A stretch of 41,999 nucleotides of DNA. It comes from Nostoc punctiforme NIES-2108. Its GTDB lineage: Bacteria > Cyanobacteriota > Cyanobacteriia > Cyanobacteriales > Nostocaceae. Shown here in pieces: positions 9,160 through 18,719 of this stretch (its first letter is position 1; every line of letters begins with the position of its first letter). Below the pieces are notes generated by a model. That model saw only the letters and a list, made by a program, of their open reading frames with translations. It made no database searches and was not told the origin of the DNA. The position numbers and the translations under genes were made by a program. The stretch spans positions 34,608 to 76,606 of the forward strand of contig LXQE01000125.1 of the NCBI GenBank assembly GCA_003326195.1, in the 5' to 3' direction.

Positions 9160-9513
9160 TTTAAATTTTAGACCTGGCCATTTCTAATCGCCAGGTTTTT
9201 GACTTTTGTGGATAAAGAGAAATCCATCTGATCTAACTTCAGTATTAAATCTCATACACAATAAATTAGGGTTATAACAATTGTTGTAACCCTACAGATT
9301 AGCTATATTAAATCTGCTCGAAAAGCACTATAGAATAACAATTAACCTCATAACTACCGAATTATGAGCAATTCTTCACATTTACTACATCTAGATTAAT
9401 GGTTGGCCAAGGTAAATACTTTCTTGCTTGCCTGCGTGGGATAAGTGACGCTAGTGTTAAAAGAAATCGTGCAAAGTAAAACCCTCATTCCAGAAGTCGA
9501 GTAGGAAGCTAGA
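9160..9513. other. Spacer with asnS terminator
   Basis: Apart from the terminator at 9172-9200, no gene or repeat is seen. The region probably carries the promoter for the NIL-domain gene. Confidence 0.5.
9172..9200 (+). terminator. Terminator of asnS
   Basis: ACCTGGC (9172-9178) pairs with GCCAGGT (9190-9196) around an 11-nt loop, and a T run follows. Confidence 0.85.
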
Positions 9514-9822
9514 ATGGCAATTCCCAATAAACAAGTAAAATCTAATACTGATATTTTAGATAATAGACGCACCCAAACTCGCATCCAGGTTCGTATTCCT
9601 AAAGACTTGCATGAGGAACCAGTCATTTCACGACTGGTTTCTCACTACGGTATCACAGTTATTATTGCTGATGCTCAGGTAAGCGCAAACGTGCCACAAT
9701 ATAGCTGCTTCGATCTGGAACTACGGGGCACTGTTTCCCAGATTGAAAGTGCCTTGACTTACCTGGATGAACTGGATTTAGAAGTTTTGCACCAATCCAG
9801 CCCTGAAGAAGATGGTTGGTAA
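9514..9822 (+). CDS. NIL-domain protein
   Basis: The 102-aa protein has a charged N-terminal tail (MAIPNKQVKSNTDILDNRRT). A single ACT-like NIL fold follows (about residues 22-95): RIQVRIPKDLHEEPVISRLVSHYGITVIIADAQV ... CFDLELRGTVSQIESALTYL, split by a short link. NIL domains are known as regulatory add-ons of MetN-type methionine ABC transporters and of some ferredoxin-like proteins. Here the domain stands alone, so a ligand-sensing or sulfur-related role is only inferred. A dispersed inverted repeat follows. Confidence 0.8.
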   Translation: MAIPNKQVKSNTDILDNRRTQTRIQVRIPKDLHEEPVISRLVSHYGITVIIADAQVSANVPQYSCFDLELRGTVSQIESALTYLDELDLEVLHQSSPEEDGW

Positions 9823-9827
9823 ATTTT

Positions 9828-9898
9828 AGTTAGGAGTTAGGAGTTAGAAGTTAAAAAATTCATAATTCGTAACTCCTAACTTTTAACTCTTAACTTTG
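9828..9898. repeat. AGTTAGGAGTT inverted repeat between convergent genes
   Basis: Tandem TTAGGAG units pair with a downstream copy: GTTAGGAGTT (9836-9845) with AACTCCTAAC (9871-9880). It is the same family as 6943-7000 and again lies where two genes converge. Confidence 0.75.
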
Positions 9899-9899
9899 T

Positions 9900-10577
9900 T
9901 TAAGCCATTTGATTTTCAATCGCCCACCGCGCTAGTTCAGTGCGGTTGTGGAGATTGGTTTTGCCCAACATATTGGACACATGGCTTTCAACCGTGCGCT
10001 GACTAACATTGAGTTCTTCAGCAATTTCACGGTTAGCTAAACCCCTAGCAACAAACTGAACTACTTTCAGTTCGGTTGGGGTTAATTGCACATCGAAGGG
10101 AACCTGGATACGGGAACCGTTTTCGCCTCCTTTTGCTTGGTGTTCTTTCCAACGGATAGTTTGTTTCAGCGAGGATTCAACTTGCGCTACGAGTTCTTCT
10201 GGTTCAAAGGGCTTGACCATATAAACATCAGCACCTTTGTTTAGACCTTTAACTCGGTCTGCACTTTGTCCCTTAGCTGAAAGGAAAAGAACCGGAATCC
10301 AGCTGGTGCGTTCGTTTTGCCGGACTTGTTCCACAAAAGTATATCCGTCCATTTCCGGCATCATCACATCGCAGATGATCATGTCTGGAACATCTTGCTC
10401 TAAAATTTCCAGAGCTTCACGTCCATTCTCAGCGGTGATGACTTCATATCCCCGGAATTCTAAGTAATCCTTCACCAGCAAGATGAGGTTAGGGTCATCA
10501 TCAATCAATAGAAGTCGTTTGTGATCTTTCATGCTGGGCTCTTTCATAGCAGTGGCACTTGTCGCGCTTCGGTCCAT
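9900..10577 (-). CDS. NarL-family response regulator, Rre1/Ycf29 type
   Basis: A receiver domain (LLLIDDDP, phosphoacceptor Asp in IICDVMMPEMDGY, conserved Lys in VKPFEPEE) is joined to a LuxR-type HTH (LTPTELKVVQFVARGLANREIAEELNVSQRTVESHVSNML). This layout, plus the ending NRTELARWAIEN, matches what I know of Rre1/Ycf29. That regulator is conserved in cyanobacteria and, together with kinase Hik34, activates chaperone genes including groESL in Synechococcus. Several starts are possible: ATG 10577 gives 225 aa. The internal ATG at 10532 (MKDHKRLLLIDDD) has AGAG about 7 nt upstream and may be the real one. It is divergent from groES across 1.1 kb. Rre1 identity is moderately sure. Confidence 0.75.
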   Translation of the reverse strand: MDRSATSATAMKEPSMKDHKRLLLIDDDPNLILLVKDYLEFRGYEVITAENGREALEILEQDVPDMIICDVMMPEMDGYTFVEQVRQNERTSWIPVLFLSAKGQSADRVKGLNKGADVYMVKPFEPEELVAQVESSLKQTIRWKEHQAKGGENGSRIQVPFDVQLTPTELKVVQFVARGLANREIAEELNVSQRTVESHVSNMLGKTNLHNRTELARWAIENQMA

Positions 10578-11588
10578 CAAAGTCTTGAATATTTATCCTC
10601 TATGGTGGGTTATTCGAGATGTTGTCCTTTTTCCTACTTAACTTGCCTTTGCTGTCTCGAAGTCTCAAAAATGCCGAGCACTTTCAATAGACTAGTAGCT
10701 CGATAGCAAAAGTCCAGCAAGGATACGTATAGCAGTAGTATCTATAATGCGCTATTATATATCGCTTTGAAAGGGGCGGGGTAAAAAACACTGATTAAAT
10801 AATAATCTTTCGGACTCACAAGTAAGTATTGGCTTAAAGATGACCCTACCTCAAAACCAACCCGCACTTTCTTAAAGCTTACTGCTATACCATATCTTTT
10901 GGTTGTTAAGCCTCTATGAGGTGTTCACAAGAAACTAGGGAAGTTTCTGGCAAAAGATGGATTGAAAACGCATATTCTCCTACCACCTTATTGCCTATTC
11001 AGTGTTCTCGGATAATCCGCAGGGTAACTTCCAGGTTTGCTTGGCGATACCAGACACCATCAGGGTAAACCACCATTATGGGTCTAGAAGAAGAAACACG
11101 CAAGCAATTGGCTTTAGTTTTATAGACGCAAATAGAATGACTTTAGTGCGACTCATCGAGTTTTAAATCTTTAAGTCGCTTTTTTAAGTAATCCCAGAAT
11201 TCCAGACTAGCTCGTTTTGAGCAGCAATTGTCTGGTCAGCGCAAATAAAAATGTGTCGCTGAATTTTTGCAAGTCCTAAACTTTCTACACAATTACTCAG
11301 GATCTTATGTTCCAGGGACTTAGTGGTTTTGGGAATTTGATGGCTGGACTGGATCGCTGTCACTGTATTGTTACTGATCGAGCGGCTCCCTGATTACAGT
11401 TCTATAACAATTTGCAAGCTTTGCAAATAAAGTTGACTGGGTTGACTGGGGAGTGGGGAATGGGGAATAGGGAAGAATTTTCATAACTCTTAATTCTCTA
11501 CTCCCTACTCTCTTCGTAACTTACAGAACAAAACCCGCAAGGTATAAACAATTAAGCATTTATACTTAAGTACATCTATGACCTTCTA
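10578..11588. other. Long spacer between the response regulator and groES
   Basis: About 1 kb with no convincing gene. It carries a G-rich low-complexity run (11443-11475, GGGGAGTGGGGAATGGGG) and no recognisable RNA family. It must contain the promoter of the response regulator. Its length is unusual for this window. Confidence 0.5.
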
Positions 11589-11604
11589 GTTCGGGAACCC
11601 GTAC
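11589..11604 (+). promoter_or_regulatory. K-box upstream of groES
   Basis: GTTCGG-GAAC-CCGTAC matches the published cyanobacterial K-box pattern GTTCGG-NNAN-CCNNAC, which is linked to light/heat induction of groESL. It lies 84 nt before groES. Confidence 0.75.
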
Positions 11605-11643
11605 TCAAGGCATTCTTGCCATTGGACGCCACTTTTCGGTAAA

Positions 11644-11670
11644 TTAGCACTCAGGAGTTGAGAGTGCTAA
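11644..11670 (+). promoter_or_regulatory. CIRCE operator (HrcA site) upstream of groES
   Basis: TTAGCACTC-N9-GAGTGCTAA is a perfect CIRCE inverted repeat. It lies 18 nt before the groES ATG, where bound HrcA would block transcription in unstressed cells. Confidence 0.95.
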
Positions 11671-11688
11671 ACTCTGGAGAAAATAATT

Positions 11689-12000
11689 ATGGCTGCTTTA
11701 TCTCTAAGCGTTTCTACAGTTAAACCTTTAGGCGATCGCGTTTTCGTAAAAGTGAGCGCCTCTGAGGAAAAGACCGCTGGTGGTCTGTATTTGCCCGATA
11801 CCGCCAAGGAAAAGCCCCAAGTAGGGGAAGTAGTGGCCCTTGGTCCTGGCAAGCGTAATGACGATGGAAACCGTCAGGAATTGGAAATTAAAGTCGGCGA
11901 TAAGGTGCTGTACTCTAAGTACGCTGGTACTGACATCAAGCTCGGCACTGAAGAATATGTACTGCTTTCTGAAAAAGATATTTTAGCAGTTGTTATCTAG
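11689..12000 (+). CDS. groES: Co-chaperonin GroES
   Basis: This 103-aa protein is the heptameric lid of the GroEL folding chamber. It starts [22 protein letters not shown], with the mobile loop around [20 protein letters not shown] and the ending [18 protein letters not shown] sits about 10 nt before the ATG. It is the first gene of the groES-groEL operon, under a CIRCE element and a K-box. Confidence 0.97.
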   Translation: MAALSLSVSTVKPLGDRVFVKVSASEEKTAGGLYLPDTAKEKPQVGEVVALGPGKRNDDGNRQELEIKVGDKVLYSKYAGTDIKLGTEEYVLLSEKDILAVVI

Positions 12001-13740
<1,740 letters not shown>

Positions 13741-13761
13741 TACTTTGTAGTTACATAATAA

Positions 13762-13797
13762 AACAGCTGCTTCCCTTGTGGAGGTGGCTGTTTTTTT
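13762..13797 (+). terminator. Terminator of groESL
   Basis: AACAGC (13762-13767) pairs with GCTGTT (13787-13792), with an inner CTTCC/GGAGG helix and seven T residues from 13791. Confidence 0.8.
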
Positions 13798-13819
13798 GTG
13801 TCAAAAGAAGAGGAAAAGG

Positions 13820-14632
13820 GTGAGTTACGACAACGCTTGTAAATATTTAGCTGAACAGTACCCTGCTGATTTTGTGCGTTGGTTACTTGGGGTAGAGGTG
13901 CAAGAAATTGAAGTCTTAAAAACGGAACTCACGCTTGAACCAATTCGCGCGGATTCTGTGACATTTTTGCAAGCGGCTAACCAAATTTTGCACATTGAAT
14001 TTCAAACTTTGGCGAAATCTAATCCGGCGCTTAATTTCCGAATGCTCGATTATTCTGTAAGGTTGAAGCGTCAATATCGTTGTCCTTTAGTGCAAGTGCT
14101 AATCTTTTTGCAAGAAACTACTAACGAAATGGCTTTTACTGAAGAATATCGGGACAATACGACGATTCACCAATATCAGGTTGTTCGTCTTTGGGAGCAA
14201 GATTCAACACTATTTTTAGTTAATCCCGCGCTGTTACCTTTAGCAAGTTTGACGCGAACTGACTCGCCGCAAACTTTGCTGGCACATGTGGCTGAACAAG
14301 TCGCTACAATTCCAGATAGGGAGGAGCGACAAAATATTGCGGGTTGTGTAGAAATTCTGGCGGGTTTGCGGTTTGACAAGGATTTGGTTCGGCAATTTTT
14401 GCGGGAAGATATTATGAAAGAGTCTGTAATTTATCAAGATATCGTTCAAAAGGAAGCGTTTAAATTAATAAGTCGTCTACTTAAACGGCGTTTTGGTGAT
14501 ATTGATGGCTCGTTAGGTGAGCAGGTTCGGAATTTATCTACTGAACAGTTAGAAAATTTGGGAGAGGCGTTGTTAGATTTTTCGGAAGTTGCTGATTTAG
14601 TAGCTTGGTTAGAGCAGCAAGAGAGGGACTAA
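13820..14632 (+). CDS. Rpn-family recombination-promoting nuclease / DUF4351 protein
   Basis: This 270-aa protein begins (M)SYDNACKYLAEQYPADFVRWLLG. It has the PD-(D/E)XK-like core of Rpn (YhgA) proteins: IRADSVTFL ... ILHIEFQTL (D, then ExQ). The C-terminal DUF4351-type region is EAFKLISRLLKRRFGDIDGSLGEQVRNLSTEQLENLGEALLDF. Known Rpn nucleases raise RecA-independent recombination. I chose GTG at 13820 because AGAGGAAAAGG precedes it and the outer start at 13778 lies within the groEL terminator. Its last 210 nt are partly repeated at 14636-14690 and 16099-16308, flanking the ParA gene. Confidence 0.85.
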   Translation: MSYDNACKYLAEQYPADFVRWLLGVEVQEIEVLKTELTLEPIRADSVTFLQAANQILHIEFQTLAKSNPALNFRMLDYSVRLKRQYRCPLVQVLIFLQETTNEMAFTEEYRDNTTIHQYQVVRLWEQDSTLFLVNPALLPLASLTRTDSPQTLLAHVAEQVATIPDREERQNIAGCVEILAGLRFDKDLVRQFLREDIMKESVIYQDIVQKEAFKLISRLLKRRFGDIDGSLGEQVRNLSTEQLENLGEALLDFSEVADLVAWLEQQERD

Positions 14633-14635
14633 AGC

Positions 14636-14690
14636 TTTTGCTGTAGGATTTTTTAAAAAAGTCTGTAATTCATCAAGATATTTTGCACCA
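14636..14690 (+). pseudogene. Short degraded copy of an Rpn C-terminal segment
   Basis: Just after the Rpn stop, these ~55 nt repeat 14395-14450. The 21-nt stretch 14661-14681 matches 14422-14442 at 20 positions. In frame it reads LLL-stop-DFLKKSVIHQDILH against FLREDIMKESVIYQDIVQ, with GAA changed to TAG. Confidence 0.7.
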
Positions 14691-14805
14691 ATAAAACTAA
14701 GTGAATAAACTATAATTTGATGTCTACTAAATCAGCATTTTGAAAAAAATGACGTGTCATTAATATAACAAGTATAATCATGTACAAAACACTAGGTTAT
14801 AAAAG

Positions 14806-15879
14806 ATGAGTAGCAATAAAACTAAAGTAATTTCAATTTTTAACAATAAAGGCGGTGTTGGCAAAACTATTATTACATGGAATTTAGGAGATGCGCTTGC
14901 ACGAAGAGGCAAAAAAGTGCTGTTAATAGATTTTGATCCACAATCAAATCTTTCAATAGCAATGTTAGGTGAGCGATTTACAAATATTTTACCAAGCCCA
15001 GAAAATCCTTATGGAACTACTATAAGAGCATATATACAGAGATTTTTACAAAATGAAGGCCCATTACAGTTCTATAAACACAAGGGATACAGAACTAACG
15101 AGAAAGTTGATTTAATTGCTAGTGATGCTTGGTTGAATGTCTATTCAGAATCACTAAGTGTTGGGTCGGATCTACTCACTGGTAATGGACTTGAAAAATA
15201 TTCCATAATAAGCAGGTTAATACAAGAAGCTAATAGTAAAGAAGAGGATCAGTATGATTATGTATTAATTGACTTACCACCCTCATTTAATAATTTGGTT
15301 AGAACTGCACTGTATTCTTCTAATTATTTTATTGTTCCTTGTACATCTGATATTTTTTGTTCCTATTGTGTTGGGCTAATAGGAGAAACACTACCACGCT
15401 TTATTAAGGAATGGGAAATAGGATGTCAACTACATGACACCAATAATCCTCATAATCAAAAATATATAAATCTTGGTAAACCTGTATTTGCCGGTTGGAT
15501 TTTCAATGGATACGACACAAGAAAGCCTAAAGATGAGACAAATAAGAAAATAATTGCAGCTGATCATGTAATGGGGTCAAAAATTGCAGAGGGTGTAAAA
15601 AAACTTGTAGAAACACTAGAAAAGGGAATAAAACAACATCCTTCTGTTTTGCAAAATCACCCATCGAAAAGTTTTTGGTTAGGTGGAATAGAAGATATGA
15701 ACATTCTTGTTCAAAATAGTATGTGGCTGAATTGCCCTATTGCAAGACTAGATCAAATAGAACCAGTAAAAAATCTTCAAGATCGGGGACAATGGTCGCC
15801 AAACCAATTAGATCAAATCAAGAGACTAAAAGCTAGTTTTTTGTCGATAGCTGACAGGGTAATTAAACACTGTATTTGA
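14806..15879 (+). CDS. Orphan ParA/MinD-like ATPase
   Basis: This 357-aa protein has the deviant Walker A KGGVGKT (residues 15-21; signature Lys15 and Lys20), an A' motif LLIDFDPQSN and Walker B YDYVLIDLPPSF. All are typical of ParA-family P-loop ATPases that position DNA or protein cargo. The central and C-terminal parts (about 200-350) are longer than in chromosomal ParA. There is no ParB, no parS-like iterons and no replication gene nearby, so it is not a normal partition cassette. The gene is markedly more A+T-rich than its neighbours and is flanked by broken Rpn 3' copies, which points to acquisition. The role is unknown. Confidence 0.85.
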   Translation: MSSNKTKVISIFNNKGGVGKTIITWNLGDALARRGKKVLLIDFDPQSNLSIAMLGERFTNILPSPENPYGTTIRAYIQRFLQNEGPLQFYKHKGYRTNEKVDLIASDAWLNVYSESLSVGSDLLTGNGLEKYSIISRLIQEANSKEEDQYDYVLIDLPPSFNNLVRTALYSSNYFIVPCTSDIFCSYCVGLIGETLPRFIKEWEIGCQLHDTNNPHNQKYINLGKPVFAGWIFNGYDTRKPKDETNKKIIAADHVMGSKIAEGVKKLVETLEKGIKQHPSVLQNHPSKSFWLGGIEDMNILVQNSMWLNCPIARLDQIEPVKNLQDRGQWSPNQLDQIKRLKASFLSIADRVIKHCI

Positions 15880-16075
15880 AAAAATAAATATAAATCTATT
15901 TTGATATATGGTAGCAATGTAAGTTAGGTAAAGGAAAGCACAATCAAATAATCCGCAAGATACTACATTATTTTATATCGATTTTTTATAAAAAGATACG
16001 AATAACTTGTTTTAAATTTTCAGAATTTATATCAGTAATCTTGCAATTAAAATTGAGTTTAGTTAGGGTCTTTTT

Positions 16076-16107
16076 GCAGAAGTATATTATGGCAGAAGGA
16101 TATTATG
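16076..16107 (+). repeat. 16-bp tandem duplication at the edge of the Rpn remnant
   Basis: GCAGAAGTATATTATG (16076-16091) is followed at once by GCAGAAGGATATTATG (16092-16107), with one mismatch. It marks the junction between the ParA segment and the Rpn 3' copy. Confidence 0.7.
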
Positions 16108-16308
16108 AAAGAGTCTGTAATTTATCAAGATATCGTTCAAAAGGAAGCGTTGAAAGTGATTAATCGCCAGCTTAAACGGCGCTTTGGTGATATTGATGCA
16201 TCATTAGTTGAACAGGTTCGGAATTTATCTGCTGAACAGTTAGAGGAGTTGGGAGAAGATTTGCTTGATTTTTATGAAGTTGCTGATTTGGTAGCTTGGT
16301 TAGAATAG
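16099..16308 (+). pseudogene. 3' remnant of a second Rpn-family gene
   Basis: This is the C-terminal 67 residues of an Rpn/DUF4351 protein (MKESVIYQDIVQKEALKVIN ... EVADLVAWLE-stop) without its nuclease domain. The first 53 nt (16099-16151) are identical to 14408-14460, and the rest is similar to the 3' end of the gene at 13820. An ATG at 16105 could allow translation, but the segment starts in the middle of the family's coding sequence, so it is best read as a fragment. Confidence 0.85.
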
Positions 16309-16351
16309 CAGAAACAAGCTTAATCATAGTGAATACAAACCTCCTTTATTA

Positions 16352-16579
16352 CTAAGAGCGGCTAAGAAAATCTTCAGGTTCAATACCACCTTGTTTTAAA
16401 ATTGCACGTAATGTTCCTTCTGGCATATCACCAGAATGATTGGGAATAGTAGTGTAACTGTTACTTTCAGGATTAAACCAGATTTCATGACTCCCTGCGG
16501 CTTGACGATGAAACACAAAGCCAAAGGTTTTTAAGATTTTGATAATTTGTCTATAGCTAAAGCCAGCTAGCCGTCCCAT
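16352..16579 (-). CDS. hicA: HicA-family mRNA interferase toxin
   Basis: This 75-aa protein has the double-stranded-RNA-binding-like HicA fold: GFSYRQIIKILKTFGFVFHRQAAGSHEIWFN, with catalytic His31 in GSHEIW, then TTIPNHSGDMPEGTLRAILKQGGI. HicA toxins cut mRNA until bound by HicB. It lies 7 nt downstream of hicB on the same strand, antitoxin first, an order common for the YcfA/DUF1902 type. It is convergent with the Rpn remnant. Confidence 0.9.
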   Translation of the reverse strand: MGRLAGFSYRQIIKILKTFGFVFHRQAAGSHEIWFNPESNSYTTIPNHSGDMPEGTLRAILKQGGIEPEDFLSRS

Positions 16580-16586
16580 GAATTGA

Positions 16587-16817
16587 CTACTGACCTACAA
16601 CTAAAGGATAGTTAAATTGTTCAGCTATTGGTTGCAAATAATCTAGTTCTTGATCCTGAGATTGTGCTTCTAATAACTTACGTGCTACATCACGGGCAAT
16701 TTCTAAAGTTTCAGCAACAGTCCGTCCTTGAGCTACTAAACCTTGAAGCTCATCGGATGTTGCTAAATAAACGCCTTCTGGTAATTTCTCAATGTGGATG
16801 TTTAGCAATCTTTCCAT
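16587..16817 (-). CDS. hicB: HicB-like antitoxin (DUF1902 type)
   Basis: This 76-aa protein, MERLLNIHIEKLPEGVYLATSDELQGLVAQGRTVAETLEIARDVARKLLEAQ, shows the HicB partial RNase H-like fold. It lacks an obvious C-terminal HTH or RHH DNA-binding part, as is usual for DUF1902 antitoxins. It is the first gene of the pair, 7 nt before hicA. Its role is to neutralise HicA. Confidence 0.88.
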   Translation of the reverse strand: MERLLNIHIEKLPEGVYLATSDELQGLVAQGRTVAETLEIARDVARKLLEAQSQDQELDYLQPIAEQFNYPLVVGQ

Positions 16818-16881
16818 TATTGTATATAAATGTTACTGTTTAGAGCGGTTTCATTGTTATGATATCGCTTTTTTGAACTAC

Positions 16882-16912
16882 AGCGATGTCTACGACGGGC
16901 TACGCCTACGCA
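16882..16912 (+). repeat. GCGATG-CTACGCC dispersed repeat
   Basis: GCGATGTCTACGACGGGCTA continuing to CGCCTACGCAC is a typical cyanobacterial dispersed repeat that looks like a HIP1 site opened by insertion (GCGAT ... ACGC). A longer relative is at 25031-25080. Confidence 0.7.
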
Positions 16913-16935
16913 CTTCCATTTTTACATAAAAACCC

Positions 16936-17715
16936 ATGAGCCAAATTAATCCTGAAACAATCCCCTTACATACCTTAAACCCACTTAATCGGTTTTCTGA
17001 CAGAGCAGAAGATTATGTAAAATATCGGCCAAGCTATCCCGCAGATGCAATTGATATTATCTTGGAAGGATTAGGTGAAAATTCACAACTCGTAGCAGCA
17101 GATATTGGTGCAGGTACAGGAATTGCTTCACGATTGTTAGCTGAACGAGGGGTTAATGTCATCGCCATAGAACCAAACGCAGCGATGCGAGAAGCTGCCC
17201 AAGCACATCCTTTGATAGAGTTTCGTGATGGAACAGCAGAATTTACCCAACTACCTGATAAATCAGTTGATTTAGTTACTTGTTTTCAAGCTTTCCACTG
17301 GTTCAATCCCGAACCAACTTTATTAGAATTCCACCGCATTTTAAAACCATCAGCACGCTTGGCTGTGGTGTGGAATAATCGAGAGAAAGAAGATGCCTTA
17401 ACTACAGAATATAGCCAAATAGTCCGCGAAGCATCTAATAATCACCCGGCAGAATCTCGAATGCAGTCGGTAGAACCACTGTTAGTAACTCCCCATTTTA
17501 TTAACATCCAGGAATATAATTTTACTTATAGGCAACAGTTAGATTTAGCTGCACTTATTGGACGAGCAATGAGTGTTTCTTACCTTCCGCGCGAAGGCTC
17601 GGCATACGAACAGCTTATTGATGATTTTGAAGAATTATATCAGCGCTTTCGTGATGAAAGTGGTTTTGTCTATATGGTCTATCGCACTAGCGTACACCTT
17701 GGTGAAGTAATTTAA
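16936..17715 (+). CDS. Class I SAM-dependent methyltransferase
   Basis: This 259-aa protein has a Methyltransf_11-type Rossmann fold: motif I VAADIGAGTGIASRLLAERG (about 54-73), an acidic residue after it (IAIEPN), motif II DGTAEFTQLPDKSVDLVTCFQAFHWF and motif III HRILKPSARLAVVWNNRE. The FxAFHWF signature is shared with trans-aconitate and small-molecule methyltransferases. The substrate cannot be told. It is the first of three plus-strand genes, followed after 65 nt by the radical SAM gene; co-transcription is possible but not shown. Confidence 0.85.
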   Translation: MSQINPETIPLHTLNPLNRFSDRAEDYVKYRPSYPADAIDIILEGLGENSQLVAADIGAGTGIASRLLAERGVNVIAIEPNAAMREAAQAHPLIEFRDGTAEFTQLPDKSVDLVTCFQAFHWFNPEPTLLEFHRILKPSARLAVVWNNREKEDALTTEYSQIVREASNNHPAESRMQSVEPLLVTPHFINIQEYNFTYRQQLDLAALIGRAMSVSYLPREGSAYEQLIDDFEELYQRFRDESGFVYMVYRTSVHLGEVI

Positions 17716-17780
17716 AATAAAAATGGGAATCATAAGAAGTAGAGTGCGTTAATTCACTCTCAATAAATATCAGGATTCAC

Positions 17781-18719
17781 ATGGCACAACCAAAATATGA
17801 AAGTTATTGCGAATGCATTCCTACCAAATTAGTCCGAGAAAAATTTGGAGATGTCAATGTTTATGCCCAAAATGCTAAATCACTCTTAACAAAAGCTACT
17901 GGTTTTATTGGTAATTATGATTTTACTCTAAATCCTTACAGGGGATGTCAATACGGTTGTAGTTATTGCTATGCTGCTGCATTTACCCCTAATGCTCAAA
18001 TGCGCCAAAATTGGGGAAAATGGGTAATTTTTAAGGAAAATGCTGCTGAGATTTTAGCGAAAGAATTAAAAAAATGGTATGAAAAAAATTCTCAGACTCC
18101 TCCTAGTATATATATGAGTAGCGTTACTGATCCTTATCAACCACTTGAGTCTAAACATCAGCTGACTCGTCGGTTGTTGGAGGTAATGCTAGATATGGGG
18201 ATTGACGGTTATCCAACTCCAACTTTAGTGATTCAAACTCGTAGCCCAATTATTACTAGAGATATTGATTATTTACAACGATTTAAGCGATTGCGAATTA
18301 ATATGAGCATTCCCACTGGGAGCGAATTAGTGAGAAAAGATTTTGAACCGCGATCGCCCAGTATTAAAGCTAGACTAAATGCTATCACTAAAATAAAACA
18401 AAGTATTGACTATTTCAAAGGTTTTCTTCCTAAAATATCTATAACTATTACCCCTTTACTTCCTACTTTACCAACTGATGAAGCTGCTTTTATTGAAAAA
18501 CTAGCCATCGCCGATAGGATTGTAATTCAAGCTTTTCATGCTAGCCAGAGTCGTTCTCTCATAGCATCAACTCGCCAAGAAGCTGAAGAAATTAAGCAAA
18601 AATACTCTTGGTGGTATGAAGATGAGAAATTAAGCTATAGGAAATTTAAAGAAAAGTTAGTTTCTCGGCTTCCAGGTGTAGAAATTATGGAAGGCAAAGA
18701 GGGATTTGGTTATGAATAA
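17781..18719 (+). CDS. SPL-type radical SAM protein
   Basis: The 312-aa protein has the radical SAM cluster motif C56-x3-C60-x2-C63 (NPYRGCQYGCSYCYA), which binds a 4Fe-4S cluster and SAM. The sequence after it (SSVTDPYQPLESKHQLTRRLLE) is typical of the spore-photoproduct-lyase-like family that cyanobacteria and actinobacteria carry without making spores; the substrate of that branch is unknown. The start ATG has AGGA 5 nt upstream. The last codons overlap the next gene by 8 nt (ATGAATAA), so the two products are probably made together. Confidence 0.88.
   Translation: MAQPKYESYCECIPTKLVREKFGDVNVYAQNAKSLLTKATGFIGNYDFTLNPYRGCQYGCSYCYAAAFTPNAQMRQNWGKWVIFKENAAEILAKELKKWYEKNSQTPPSIYMSSVTDPYQPLESKHQLTRRLLEVMLDMGIDGYPTPTLVIQTRSPIITRDIDYLQRFKRLRINMSIPTGSELVRKDFEPRSPSIKARLNAITKIKQSIDYFKGFLPKISITITPLLPTLPTDEAAFIEKLAIADRIVIQAFHASQSRSLIASTRQEAEEIKQKYSWWYEDEKLSYRKFKEKLVSRLPGVEIMEGKEGFGYE

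Noticed and set aside
10578..11588. tRNA or known structured RNA in the long spacer before groES
   Set aside because: No TTCRANNC-type T-arm, CCA end or recognisable RNA family motif was found on either strand.
14806..15879. ParA gene as part of a plasmid-type partition or replication locus
   Set aside because: No ParB, parS-like iterons, Rep gene or origin-like sequence lies nearby.
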